A stretch of 31,010 bases of DNA from contig JADNRV010000476.1 in the NCBI GenBank assembly GCA_015499995.1, positions 1-31,010 on the forward strand, in the 5' to 3' direction. Source of the stretch: Flammula alnicola (lineage: Eukaryota > Basidiomycota > Agaricomycetes > Agaricales > Strophariaceae). Positions 19,225 through 31,010 of the stretch are shown in pieces (position 1 is the stretch's first letter; every line of letters begins with the position of its first letter). The notes beneath the pieces are model-generated. The model ran no database searches, was not told where the DNA came from, and saw only the letters and a list, made by a program, of their open reading frames with translations. The position numbers and the translations under genes were made by a program.

Positions 19225-20914
19225 ATGGTATCCTCCGGCATTACCCAACACAATTCCGCGACAGACTATGATCCTACAAAGTGTACACTCTCTGGAGGAA
19301 AGTCGTGCAGCGGGTGCCTAGAGCTCGCTGAGCTAGATGCACAGCTTGCCCAGGTATTGGCCGATTTCGAACAGAAACGCCGCTTGGTGAAAAGCAAAGT
19401 CAATAATCTCCACGATCCTCTCGCGTACCATCTTCCTGTCGAGGTCATTTCGGAAAATTTTACGTGGTACCACGAGGAAACCTACAAGCCATCCGTATTT
19501 GGAGACAGCGATACATCCGACCAGGGCTCCCCTCTACGTCTCGCAGCCGTTTGCAAAACATGGAGGGAAATCGCATTCCAGACGCCTCAATTGTGGACAT
19601 CATTACACATCGTGCATGATCTTGAACAGATCACTCAGTCGCACTTAGAGCTGGTAGCCCAGTGGCTGGGTCGCTCATCAAAAATGCCCTTATATATACG
19701 CCTCCAGGATACCTCTAATGAAGAAGAGGAGGAGGAGGCAGACGTATATCCAGCATCCTTATTCGCCCTCATAGTGGGCTATGCCCCCCGGTGGACTGCG
19801 CTAAACCTAGTCATGCCGCCCTCTTTTTACGCCGAATTTATACGCAATGTGGAAGGGGCCCCTACTCGAATATCTGCGGCCGGCCCCGACGGATATCGTA
19901 AATTTTTCAACTGCTTTCTCCTTAGGAAAAATTCCTTGCCTTAGAAGTCTCGACATTTCGCACGTTTTTCTCAGCAATATCCATGTAGAATGGGACAATC
20001 TTACAAGCATCCAACTCAAAGCTTTTGCCACCGACGAAGTTTTGGAAGTCCTATCTCGTGCTAGGCGAGCAGTTGACTGCAAATTTTTAGACATCGTGGC
20101 CAACGTTTTCGATTTTGATTTGCCGACACCATTCCTCACCCGTCACTCACTTACGAGCCTACGCCTTCAACCAGAAGGTGAAAACAATAGTGCAGACTTG
20201 TGCGATCTATACGATCAACTCGTGCTTCCATCATTGCAACATTTTTCTTGTGATTCCGAGGGATATGCGATTCCTCTCGACGTTGGCAGTCTTCTTTCGC
20301 TTTTCACTCGTTCTCGCAGTCCCATCACACACTTTTCTTTGGCAATACCCCACCCACATATTCTTCCAGCTGATTATGACACCCTAATGCAAATATTAGA
20401 AAATTTGCCCTCGATCACTCACTTATCTTTGGTTTCGACAGACAAAGATATCGTAGCCTGGTTGATCACAAACAAGTTCCTGCAACGCATGGCTTCTTTC
20501 TCGTCACTGCAAAACGACATCTCACCTACAACTGTGTTTCTTCCACATCTCGAGTCATTGCACTATGAGGGATGGTGGCCCTCGCAACAGCTCCCATTGG
20601 GATGTTTAGTGGATATCTTCGACAATCCTGTAGAGGATAACCAAAGGGTAGAAACCTCCAAACAAGTTGAGGAAGCTAAGCGCTCTCTTCGCGCCATTCA
20701 TTATCGTAATCGACGGCCATCCCTACGTTATTTTAATATGACCTTCTACAGTCGCTCGACGAATATCCCTGAACCCATTGAATTCGACCAAGATCTCCGT
20801 CGTCTGGTTGAAATACGAACAGCTGGTGTCAATCTGCAAATACGCATGAAGCACCCACTTAACGAGACGAGCGTCGTAGATATGATCGAGAGCGCTATAA
20901 CCCGCAAATATTAG
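19225..20914 (+). pseudogene. F-box protein, paralog 4 of 4, frameshifted
   Basis: Starts like its paralogs (MVSSGITQHNSATDYDP; Cys cluster C, S, C, C), but two bases are missing at about 19861-19864. The paralogs read GGGGCCCC-N-CTACTC where this copy reads GGGGCCCC-TACTC. The first frame runs on to a stop at 19944. The remaining 350 codons stay open in the next frame and match the paralogs to the end at 20914. The F-box is also altered: an extra residue in DPLAYHLPVE, and the conserved SEIF changed to SENF. One clean lesion in an otherwise open sequence means a recent break or a sequence error. The altered F-box favours relaxed constraint. Closest to paralog 1. Confidence 0.8.
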
Positions 20915-21688
20915 GCACATGCCGTATGGATCGTCTCTCTTAATTTTTTCCCTTCGCGGTGTAGCTGGCTCCTGGTCTTTGTGCGGAAGCTGACTCCAAC
21001 ATCACCGGCCCTGGAGACAAGCAGTATACAATGGAATAAGTGGCGGTAGCATATATTGTTGTAGCATCGGACAATTTTCCGACGTGCACGTAATAAACAT
21101 AGTTTCCAATTAATCTACGTACAGGTATCTCACTGACCAGTACTTAGGCGAAACCGCCTTCAGAAATACGAAGGGGCCTGATGAGAATCAAATTTGTTGG
21201 TGGTGCGGGAGTTCTGTGGGGTGGGACTCACCTGGGGACCTCATGTACGTCTTGATGTGAACTCTTCCCTCATGCATGGTGAATCCAGGATCTGGACAGT
21301 TTCCGCTGCATTGAAGGAATACAGAAGAGTTGAGTTGGTGGTCATGGAGCGTGTCGTTTAGTAATAATAGCATATATCACGGACTCGGGTTTGCCAGTGA
21401 GTTACAAATGTTGTTACAAGAATTATACTTCGTGTTCGCAAGACTAGGTAATAGGTATACGAGAAATATATAAGTAGACGCACAGACTTGAGTACTGCAA
21501 GAATAAATTCTCGCTCAAATTATGTACTTACACTTCCCAGCAAATTTAGGCGAACAGGTGCACTTCTCCCGCTTCGGCGCGATGGCAAGATTTCATTTTT
21601 TCTCATCGTCGATATTCGGAGGCCAAAGCTTGAAGCGCTGCTGCCTCCGCAATTTACATGCTCCAAACAGGACTGAGGGATATACTCT
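20915..21688. other. intergenic between the F-box pseudogene and the transporter stop
   Basis: The first 180 bp are the 3' flank shared with F-box 1 and 3. At 21170-21380 the minus strand has an open stretch with intron-like signals (CSGNCPDPGFTMHEG before GTGAGT; CTCATCAG at about 21180). At 21530 a GTAAGTAC donor-like site follows an open frame that continues past the transporter stop. These could be a spliced 3' UTR or an unrecognised small gene; no family was recognised. Confidence 0.35.
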
Positions 21689-24600
21689 TCAATTCCAACC
21701 CGCGAGTTCGTATAACGTCTGTCTGTCACCACTTCCTTCCACCAAAGCCCGCAAAATACCCTGATCATTTTTAAGAAGATCCTTGGGGCGACCGAACTCA
21801 GCCTGGACGTTGAACGGATTAATGCACAAGATCTGAGAAGGAAAAGGAACTTACAAGGCGCCCACTATCGAGAACCATCTACACAAATAGCTTTTAGTTT
21901 AATTAGTCGGAAGAATGGAACGAAACGTACAATTTTATCAGCATCCATGATAGTCTGCAATCGGTGGGCAACAGTAAGAACCGTGACATCTTTGCCTAGT
22001 TTATCTCGCAGGGTGCTTTGTATCACGGCATCAGTCTTGTAATCTTCGCGTTTTATCGACTAGGGTCAGCTTTGAAATCTAACAGAAAAAGGTTGACTTA
22101 CCGATTGCAGAAGTAGCTGATGAATTCCGTGAGTTGAGATATAAATATGAGTTATTACAAAGGATTGAGCTAACCTTCATCGAGGATGAGAAGTTTGCTT
22201 CCGCGTACCATTGCTCGAGCAAGGGCAACGATTTGACGCTGGCCAACTGAGAAGTTACTGCCTCCGCCAGCTATCTTCGTGTCCAAGGAAATGCTTGCTT
22301 CTCCAGCTTCTTCTTGGAGAGAGAATAGGCCTGCTGCACGAAGTGCATCATTCAACGTTGCGTCATCATTTTGTTCAAAGGGATCCAAGTTTTGTCGAAG
22401 GGTACCTGAAGCACATAGGTTAATTCTGAACTCAAATAGGGTAACGCTAAGGGCTTTTACCACTTAGAAGTTCAGGCTACAGAATCGAATAGTAAGATTT
22501 TGTTTCCAATTGCACGATCATTTCGACTGACCGTTTGAGGGATGATGGTTATACTCGACCTCAAGGCATCCAAGTTCATCGAACTTGTTGGAATACCGTC
22601 GTAATACACAGTGCCTTCGGTAAGAATGCATCTCAAGAGTGCAAGCGTCAATGAGCTCTAGAGAATACACACGTGAGCAAGAATGCTAACAAATTTGACA
22701 TTTGACATTCCCTTACCTTGCCGCTTCCAGTTCTACCAACTAATTGAGCAAAGAAAATGAGGCCATGCTCGCGAAATTCTATCGCATAAAACTCACCAAT
22801 ACCAATTCGCTCTCCAGAAGCGATGTGGAATGAAATATCATGCAGGACTTTGGGACCAGACTAACGTGAACTATTCAGTCCAGGGTAAAAGTTGAATTAT
22901 TGACAAAATTTCACCTGAGAATATCGAGCAGAAAGCTTCTCAACGCGCAGGTCTCCGCTTGTAGGCCAGGCAGCAGGCGCTTGTCCCGCTTGTGTCGGCT
23001 TCGGCTCATGTTCGATATCGAGATAGCCCTGAATACGTTCCAAGCTATTGCAAAGCCGTCAATATATGACATCTCGAGAATATCAAAAGAAGATGCGCAC
23101 CTATTTGACTGTACTTCAAACTCGTTGTAGATTCTAACCATAAAAAGAATAGCTCCTGTGAACTCAAGAGCCATGTTAAGTGAGAAACCAGTGTTTGATG
23201 CGCCGACGGAAGGGCCGTAAATCAAATATGTTGCAAGTCCGGCCGTAAAAATAGCTCCAATAGCGTCAATACGAATGCCGATCCACCGATTAAGATTCCA
23301 GGACATTCGAGCAACTCGAGTATAGTGGTCTATGCGGGCCAATGATTCTGCCTTAAATTTATTTTGGGCGCCATAAGCTCGAATAGAGACTACGCAAGTC
23401 AGGCAAGTATTAGGAATCATAAATGAATGCATACCAAGACCATGGATTGCTGCACTGAAGTGTGAAAGCAAAGGAGAACGAGCATTGCTATTTACGAAGC
23501 ATTAAAGCATGGTTTGCGACTACTAGCAGATGTCTGCGCACCTTGTTTCACGTTTGACAGATAGTTGGGCTTTGAGATACATATTCCCTGTCCACAACCC
23601 AAGAATTGCAGCGGCCACTCCCGGAACAAGGAAAGCCGGAGTAAATAGAACGATAGCGCCGAGTTTTGTCAGAATGCCAGCAACACAATCCGTGACCCAT
23701 ATTGCTGACAGAGGAACGGGCCCGTCGATGGCGCGAATATCTTGCGTACATCTAGTAATAATGCGTCCCGTCGGGGTCTCGTCAAGCCACCTTGATTTTT
23801 CAAGAGTGAGGACAAAGAGGAATCACGATCCGAAAATCAAGGTAACACACCGCAAAGTACCGCCAAATACCGAATCAACTAACTTGTCATTGATAACTCG
23901 AGAAGCCCGCTGTGTCCCATACATGTAGCAAAAATATCCCATGCTGTAAATCACGAAGGAAAACAAGGACATGGATGCAAAAGTGGAGAGGAATCTGCGT
24001 AACCCCTGATTAGTTTCTAAGCCAAGGAACGGAATAAAGAAACCCCACTTAAAAAGATCGACCTCGGCGGCAGGGTGATGCTCATACTGAGAAGCCCAGT
24101 AGCCAAGGTACCACACCTGAAAGGTAATCGACAATTCATTGAACAACAATGCACCCAAGACCGCAAAAAAGAATAGGATAGGATGATTTCCTCCCAAACC
24201 ACCGAGAAACAATTTGATGGACTTCCAAGTGACGTGTCCTTCAACTATTTCTTCAGCAACCACAAGCTTGCCATCCGCGGGGTTTTTCGAAGCCATTCGA
24301 ATGTCTTCCCGGCCGATGTCGGTAACCTCCTGATCTTCTTTGACTTCCGACGCCAGCTTTGGGTCGCGCGCGAGGGCAAGCGAGACGTCAGTCCCTTGCG
24401 TGTTGACAGTACCATCAATACCAATGGACACGACAAAGTCAGCAATAGGGCCAACGAGCGCGACGTTGTGGGTCTGGATAGCAGAGACCATTATACATCA
24501 AACACATCCAGCGATGTAAAGGGACTCACAACAAGCAATACTGTCCTGTTTTTGATAAGGTCTCCAAGGAGGCACTGACCAACAATCCACGAGGAGCTGC

Positions 24601-27600
24601 ATGTCAACAATCCGATAAATGAGAGAGGTATTCATTAAATGAAACAGAACTTACGTGTGAACATCGAGAGCAGCTAGGACATCATCAAGGAGGATGATCT
24701 CCGCTGGAGAGTATATAGCTCGTGCAAGTGTAACCCGTGCCTTTGAGCTGATCAGTGCTTATTTCAACTAATTAACAAGTGGCTGGCTACCTTTTGCCCA
24801 CCGCTGAGATTGAATTGTGAGACCGCCGCTAAAAGCACCAGAGCAACGAGACCTTACCTTAGTGTTAGACCCCTTTCACCAACTTCTGTGCCATCGCCGG
24901 CGTCAAAAAGCTCGAGGTCGCGCTCTAGCGCACATTGTTTAATGACTGAAACAACGAATGACATCTAACCCTTGATGTAGCAGTGATCTTAGGATCGTAC
25001 CTTTCCGATAACGTTCTTCATCATATTCAGATCCAAACAAGATATTGTTGCGGATGGTGTCATTCTGTACCCACGACTCCTGCGCAGCGTAGGCGACGCC
25101 TCCATCGCATGAAAGGTTGAACCAAGAATCAGGAGACGAAGGAATGAAATGCATTTCCCCTGCATCAATGTCAACAACCTTGTTAAATAAGAGTACTGGA
25201 GCGTAGACTTACCGAGTAATGCCATCAACATGGATGTTTTACCTGAACCACTACAAATTTAATGTTAGAAGTTAGAACAACTTTTGAAGCCATCATCTTG
25301 AAAGATAACTTACGTTGGGCCAATAATCAAATTGATCCCATTGCGCTTAAAGAGCAGTTCTCCAATTACACGCAGTCTGAATAAGCGACCGGAAGGTGTC
25401 GTAGAACCATCTTCCTCCTCAAGTGACCAAGAAAAGGTTGCATCTCTGAAACCGATGTCTGTATCTGGCTGATCAGTCGCGGGTGTCGTGATAACATCTG
25501 CGATTTCAGACGGTTCCAAGAAGGCGTCCAGGAGCTCTGTATTGTGCAGAAAATCATCAACTCGGTCTAGCGAGACCTTGCCTGGACACAGTGTCATATA
25601 GCATTAGATATCATATATGAACGATCGAGTTTTATCTTGCCTTGGATGACGTCAGCTGAGTCAAAGAACAGCCTATACATCTGCTCCTTCAACATCGCGA
25701 ACACGGCCATGCTTGAGAAAATCTTGGATGCTTCATAAATCATCTCACACGTTCAGGGAGCGAAAGGCAATGTCATGTTTTAGGATCACATACCATTGAG
25801 TTCTTTCTTCATCACGACAGTATAAAATGCAAATGTTGCCAACATGGTTATGGTCGGGAAAATATATCTGTTTTACACAATGAGACAAGCAATTGTTGAT
25901 TTGAAGAAAAGTATTACCCTAGCAGCCCATTGATGTTATCGTATATTTTCAGTTTCAAGAGCCATCGTAGTTCCTCTACACGCTTTGCACGGAGCTGTTC
26001 AGATATCTTCTTTTCCCAGCCGAAGAGTTTCACCATTCGAATAACGTTCACGGCTTCGGAAACGGCCTGTACTCTAGCATCCGTCTGCACAAAGAAAAAT
26101 ATTAAATCAAGAGAATGACGAAGATGACACAAAAAACGTCTCGTCGTTACCATTTTCATTTTCTGGGCTTGCGCGTCACTGAGTTTCTTGGCCACAATAC
26201 CCGGAACTGGTAGAAGCGCAACCATTACACCAAAGCCGAAAACGGCGCTGCCAAGATTATTGGATAAGTAAAACATGGGCTTCAAGTCGAGACTTTCCAA
26301 ATAGGCATACCTCCACTCAAGCACCTGGTACAGGAAGGTCAAGCAGAGCGTGATTTGAAGCGGAATATATAAAACTGAATTTGTTCAACGTTATTATTCT
26401 ACCAAGGCGACAAAAAAAAAAAAGAACATATGCACTTACTGATCATTAAAAAGTCCCGGGCTTCAGTTATGTAATTCAAATCCGTCGTGACAAGGTTATT
26501 GATTTTGCCGATAAGATTGTCGTCAGACATTTTCTTGCGCTCCTGCTTCGAAGATTCAGGTGCCTTAGTCTTTCCTTTCGCTGATTTTTTCGAAGTAGTA
26601 TGTGATCTCGTCGTAGAAACTACGGTAGATCCCTCCGACACTTCACGGCCATGCCCATCACCAGCAGACGAGTCAGCCACGGAAGCAGTGTCAGACGGAG
26701 CCGCTTCCAGTGGAGTTGTTGCTCTGCTAGCAGAGTGCATTGATTTGGCGTCATCGTTCGACGTCTCCGCCTTGAGTCGAATGCGCAAACTGTGCTCGAA
26801 GATGAGCTGAGTGAACAGACCCTCCGTACGAACCATTGCCTTTGTCGTGTTGTAGTAATACCATTGGGAGCAGGAAGACAACATCATAGGCCCGAAGAGA
26901 AGCCAGATTATCCAAAACCATGGTCGGATAGTGGCTCCTAAACCCCCTGTTTCCAAGTAACTGCAAAGCGTACCTGTAAGCACCAAGACCAGGAAAGGAG
27001 CTCGAGGAGTACATACGCGAGAATTTGGTATATTCCTATCGGAGAGACAAAGCTACTCAAGGAGCATCCGATAACAGTGAGTGCTATGATAGTGTACTCT
27101 TTGCCTAAGGATATGCAAATGTCGTCAGCAACGGAAGAATTGATGCTAAGCTATACTGGACTTACGGAACACGCGCATCAGTCTGAAAAACATGTAGTGG
27201 CGCTTAGCGCCGCTGAAAACATCAAGATGCTATGGGCTTGGATCGGTATATTTTAACTTGAATCAATCATGATATTTTTACGAACCGGGAAGGCTCTACC
27301 AGTCTGGTACTTGGCAGAGTCAGAGTCCGCGAGAGAGGGCAGCTGATCAGCTCGTAGATGAGGGACCTTATATCCCATGATGATGACAGAGTCAAGGTAC
27401 GAATACGTGACCATTGAGATTATCGACGCCGTCTGCTCTGGATTGGGCTTCGACATAGGGTTCTTTACAGATTCGTGTCACATCTCAGCATAATTATGAA
27501 GAGCATGAAATGGAATATACAGACCTTGGGATCAACAGGTAAATATCGACGAGGAATAAAGAGTGGTATAGCCACGGCCGTCAATGCAAGGATAGCAATC

Positions 27601-28354
27601 TTGACGAACAGAATCTTCCCTTCTGCGATGTCTGCCGGTTGTCTTGTATAGGTAGCCAGAGGCCACAGGTCGCGGTACGCGTAGACTGCGAACGTGGAGA
27701 GCAGAATAATGACGTTGTGTCTTGTCAGAGAAGTGCTCCATGATTTCGATGTCAGAGAAATGAATGCCAAGATGGCCGAATACGACTAGGTCATGGTTTG
27801 AGATTACGTTGTTCGTCGCTTTGAGTGACGGTTCGAGAAATACTCACATATGTTGCCGTCAAGAGCGCCTCTGGACATTCTCTGAAGGTCTGGCTTTTGC
27901 ACTCCCGTAAAGTGATCCTGGACAGCTGCAAAAGCGTGAAGCTTCCGGCTAGACGCGCTACCATGAATCCAAATATTGTGTATCCACCATAGTACTGAAT
28001 ATGAGGCTTCATCTTTTCTTTGAATCCCGAAGTTTGACGGGTGGTATCGACGTTGAAAGCATCACCACCCTCCGTGGGCAGGTTCCGTCTTCTGAAAGAG
28101 GCCACGCGAAGGACAAGTACGTGAAAAAGTAGCAAGCATATCGATAGGTATGCAAGGGCCAAAGGGATAACGCGTACATCGTCGAAAGGTCTAAAGCTGT
28201 TAACAGATTCCCACGACACACGGTCCGACATTGGGTCATGTAAGTGCACGTCAGACTCCGAGTCATGGCTGATGGGAAGATAATTCCTGTCGTCTTGATG
28301 CTTGAACATACCCATTCTCGGTCGCTGGAACATAATAGCCCACGGATGGCCCAT
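21689..28354 (-). CDS. ABCC-type full ABC transporter, YBT1/bile-acid-permease-like (1614 aa, 33 exons)
   Basis: ATP-driven exporter of the MRP/ABCC family; yeast Ybt1 sits in the vacuole membrane and moves bile acids and other organic anions. The substrate here is unknown. A hand-built model of 33 exons keeps phase and sums to 1615 codons. Order: extra N-terminal membrane domain (TMD0), first six-helix domain, NBD1, second six-helix domain, NBD2. NBD1 has Walker A GPTGSGKT (791-798), signature LSGGQ (887-891) and Walker B IILLDD (907-912) with Asp in place of the catalytic Glu, as is usual in ABCC. NBD2 has Walker A GRTGSGK (1396-1402), signature FSVGQ (1501-1505), Walker B LLILDE (1521-1526) and H-loop H1558. 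The first ATG (28354) is chosen; the frame upstream offers only TTG. Several exons are 13-24 nt, and one intron is GC-AG (25582-25640). The 54-nt intron 23995-24048 is in frame without stops and may be retained. Confidence 0.9.
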
Positions 28355-29118
28355 GGGACGTGTGGTAAATGCTTGTTGTGGTTGAAACTTCAACGTTCAC
28401 GCACTGAACTTATATCAAAAATTTTGATGGTATATATTATAGTGTCGCGTTAAAAATACATTATCGCTACCTTGCCAAGAGCACAGTCGAGTCATCGGAG
28501 TCACCTATTTATCACCTGCCCCGAGTAAGGATGAGATGCTCTCGTGCTATTGGATGGAATGTGGTGCACTTACCGTACTATTTCGCGGAGATAGTAATCA
28601 ATCGGTGCCGCACGAAAGAATTCAATAAGTACAACCATATGGGCCTCCTTGAAAAGGTGTGGGATTGTGGGATGCAGTGGTAGTAAGGAAACAGCTGGCT
28701 AAGAAGTAGCCGGACCGCATGCGATAACGAGTTGAAATTGAGGCCAAGTAGAGACTGATATGTCGTTCTTCAATTGACAGAAATGGGGACCATTAGAACT
28801 CGTGTTATCAAAAGGGGAAAGGCGCTTGGACACAATGTGCAGGTTCAATTGAGTCAAGGTCGATTGAACGGCCGAGTTTCACAAGTGAGAGCAGCTGCCG
28901 TCAAATTTAAAGCTAAGTCCGTTTTTTTTCTGGCTCTCGTTCTCCATCATCACATTGTCAGACGAAGCTGGATCATTTTGTATAGAAAAGATGAGAGACT
29001 GACAAGAATAAAAATTCTTAGCGCTATGAGCAAGCCCGAACACAAGAAGCTTCAACAGACGTTCTCTCCCGTTTCGCTTCCATAGACTCCGTCATTTGGC
29101 ACTGGTAGAGCATTACAT
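28355..29118. other. upstream region of the transporter gene
   Basis: About 760 bp between the GH43 stop and the transporter ATG. A TATA-like 'GTATATATTATAG' lies at about 28430-28442. A 103-codon open frame at 28774-29085 (+) starts at TTG and is Lys/Arg-rich with no recognisable motif; it is not called as a gene. Confidence 0.4.
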
Positions 29119-30836
29119 CTATTGCACGACGACCTGAGTTAGAAGATTTAGCGCGCTAATACTTAATAATCAATCATTCTAAAGAAATCTTCCTCACCGG
29201 CCACCCAGTGGAGAAGTCAAGTCGATTGATACCAAGCTGTTTCCATAGGTAAGCAGCTAAGCTTACTGAAATTTCCAATAGTGAGCGCACTCACGAAGCT
29301 TCCAGTTGGAGTATAGTAGTCTGTGGTATTGATCGAAGATGAGAAAAATTAGGCAACTTTTGGTCAGAAATTGAGAGCTTACGGTAAACCATAATGGGGC
29401 CGTCTTTATCGACAAACAAATCTTGACCGCCGGGTCCAACAATCTACATTAAAATGGAAAAATGACAAAACAATAAAATACGATAACTGTAGCTTTTGAT
29501 TTGACACGTACGTTGTCGTGAGTTCCGAGGATAAGAGTGCCTCCGCCATCAATAAGCGGTACACCACCCTGGTCGACGAACCCGGTAGGCCTACAATTAG
29601 AGGGTAATTGGCCTTTCAAATCCTAACTTAGTCCAAAGGCACGAGTGAGGACGTACGTAAGAGACCTCCCAACGCGGATATTGTAAGTACTATTCACTCC
29701 CTGGCAGCAAAAATCCCACGAAGTAAAAAGATAGAAGAACCGCTCGTGCTGGAATATGACGCTGGCTTCGATGGAGTTGCTGTTCACAAAGCGCTCCGCG
29801 ATTGAGGTGATGGTGGTAGCGTTGCCTTCCAGGAGCTGGCCGGTGAATGGGTTGAGGTCCATCTCTTTGATTCCGGTCCAGAAGCTGCCGAGGGATAGGT
29901 ACCATTTTCTGCCGTCTGTTTTGGGGGTTCGAGGTTAGGAAAAAGAGAAAGGGGTGGAGATGAAGAACATTTACTGATCAAGAGACTAGATGGGCGAAGA
30001 CAGGATGAGTGTGAGAAGATGAATTGTATCCAACTATCCTTACTTTGGATCAATCGCCTGGTAAGAGAGAACGGTGCGTTAGCAATAAAAGTCGTTTAAC
30101 CTTTGGTCGCTACTCACGTTATAGTCATTAGTACTAGAGCTGCGGGTGACTAGGCCTTCATCGGTGAAGCTGCCTGCATCATATGCAGTCAGAGCATGTA
30201 ACGATAGGCACAACGATTGCCCCTAACCTGGTTGTCCGGTATTTGACTTCGCGAGGAAGATTCCAGACTAAAGGAAGAATTAGAGCAATTCAAGAGTGTG
30301 CCTGTAAATTTGTATTCTTACGTTTTGGGATCCAAAACTTGAAGCAGCGTAGTAGAGCTATATTGCCCATCAGTATTCAAATCCTCATAAAATAAATACA
30401 ATCATACATGGAATTCTCCATCGATGTAAGTGCAATCAGGGGCCCATATGTTGCTGTAGAAGTCATATAAGCTAAATTGCTGGAAATTCGATGGTAGGAG
30501 CTTGCACGTACCCGTTTGTGGTCAGAGTAAATTCGTCAGTCCAGGGTGCGCCATTTGGCCATACTGTTCCAATTAAAGTCCAATTTTTACGATCATTGGA
30601 AGTCCTGATTTCAATGCCAGGAGCAGTACCTAATAGAAACTTTAAGATGAGTAAACGTTTGATATTGGAATAGGCAACGAAAACGTACAGAACACAAAGT
30701 AAGTCCCATGCTTGTCCTTGCATATGGTCGGGTCATGCACGGCGGTGTTCCCAGTTACAGGCTCGGGATCAGGAAATATCGCGTACGCTAAGCTCCCGAG
30801 AACAAGAGGAGAAGCTATGATGGAAAGCCAATGCAT
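29119..30836 (-). CDS. secreted glycoside hydrolase family 43 protein, arabinan endo-1,5-alpha-L-arabinosidase-like (315 aa, 14 exons)
   Basis: Predicted extracellular enzyme cleaving the alpha-1,5-arabinan side chains of pectin. The start MHWLSIIASPLVL is the first ATG in frame and opens a signal peptide (about 1-19, SLAYA end). The five-bladed beta-propeller family is recognised from its three acids: general base D35 (VHDP), pKa-tuning D151 (AIDP) and general acid E206 (SIEAS). Typical neighbours are NIWAPDCTYIDGEFHLYY, WYLSLGSFWTGI and GGGTLILGTHDN. The 14 exons keep phase throughout and total 316 codons; exons 7 (30044-30057, 14 nt) and 8 (29975-29985, 11 nt) are microexons. The last exon (29119-29133) codes only VVVQ and the stop. 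Exact substrate (arabinan versus arabinoxylan) cannot be fixed from sequence. The 11-nt exon is the least certain part. Confidence 0.88.
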
Positions 30837-31010
30837 GGCGGCGTAAAGAAGGCGAAGCCGTCTTGAAAATGCGCTCCGCTGCACGATATACCCCAGCAGA
30901 TGCCAAATAATTTATCCCAGGACACTCTTCTATGTCATTACGGAGGCACTTTAAGGTGTCATTGCAATAATAAAGAGCCACCACGTGAGACTGGCCAGCA
31001 TAGTCGAAGG
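30837..31010. other. 5' flank of the GH43 gene
   Basis: The ATG context is CGCCGCC-ATG. Nothing else is recognised before the window end; the promoter probably extends beyond it. Confidence 0.4.

Noticed and set aside
28774..29085. 103-codon basic open frame upstream of the transporter.
   Set aside because: Starts at TTG, has no motif, and lies in the expected promoter region.

Overview
The window reads as nuclear DNA of a mushroom-forming basidiomycete (Agaricomycetes, probably Agaricales). The evidence is many short introns (45-90 nt) with GTRNGY donors and YAG acceptors, an F-box family whose N-terminus (Cys cluster, coiled coil, F-box) is typical of these fungi, a two-Myb telobox protein, an intron-dense ABCC transporter and a secreted family 43 glycosidase. 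The species cannot be named. Exon models were built by hand from splice signals, reading phase and family motifs; no transcript or database evidence was available.

Layout. 3-65: possible C-terminal end of an unknown gene (+). 693-6221: two F-box paralogs, 1 and 2 (both -), separated by one arm (about 2985-4340) of a long diverged inverted repeat. 7305-10824: Tay1/Teb1-like telobox protein with two Myb repeats (-, 3 exons). 11255-12690: the other repeat arm, inverted. 13532-15211: F-box paralog 3 (+). 15725-18516: second telobox-Myb gene with the same intron positions as the first, but with an eroded N-terminus and apparently spliced into a two-HMG-box C-terminus (-, 6 exons). 19225-20914: F-box paralog 4 (+), broken by a 2-base deletion. 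21689-28354: full-length ABCC (YBT1-like) transporter, 33 exons, 1614 aa (-). 29119-30836: secreted GH43 arabinanase-like enzyme, 14 exons, 315 aa (-).

The first 21 kb is a segmental-duplication neighbourhood. Four F-box units (1-, 2-, 3+, 4+) form nested inverted pairs by similarity (2 with 3, 1 with 4). Each unit carries the same upstream block and a 5'-UTR intron just before the ATG; units 1, 3 and 4 also share a 3' flank. They interleave with two telobox-Myb genes and one inverted non-coding segment. The right third holds ordinary conserved genes (transporter, glycosidase) whose interest lies in splicing: microexons of 11-24 nt that carry catalytic motifs, and one GC-AG intron.

The most notable candidates are the telobox-Myb/HMG-box fusion next to its unfused paralog, the shared regulatory block of the F-box cluster, and the conserved but apparently non-coding inverted segment.
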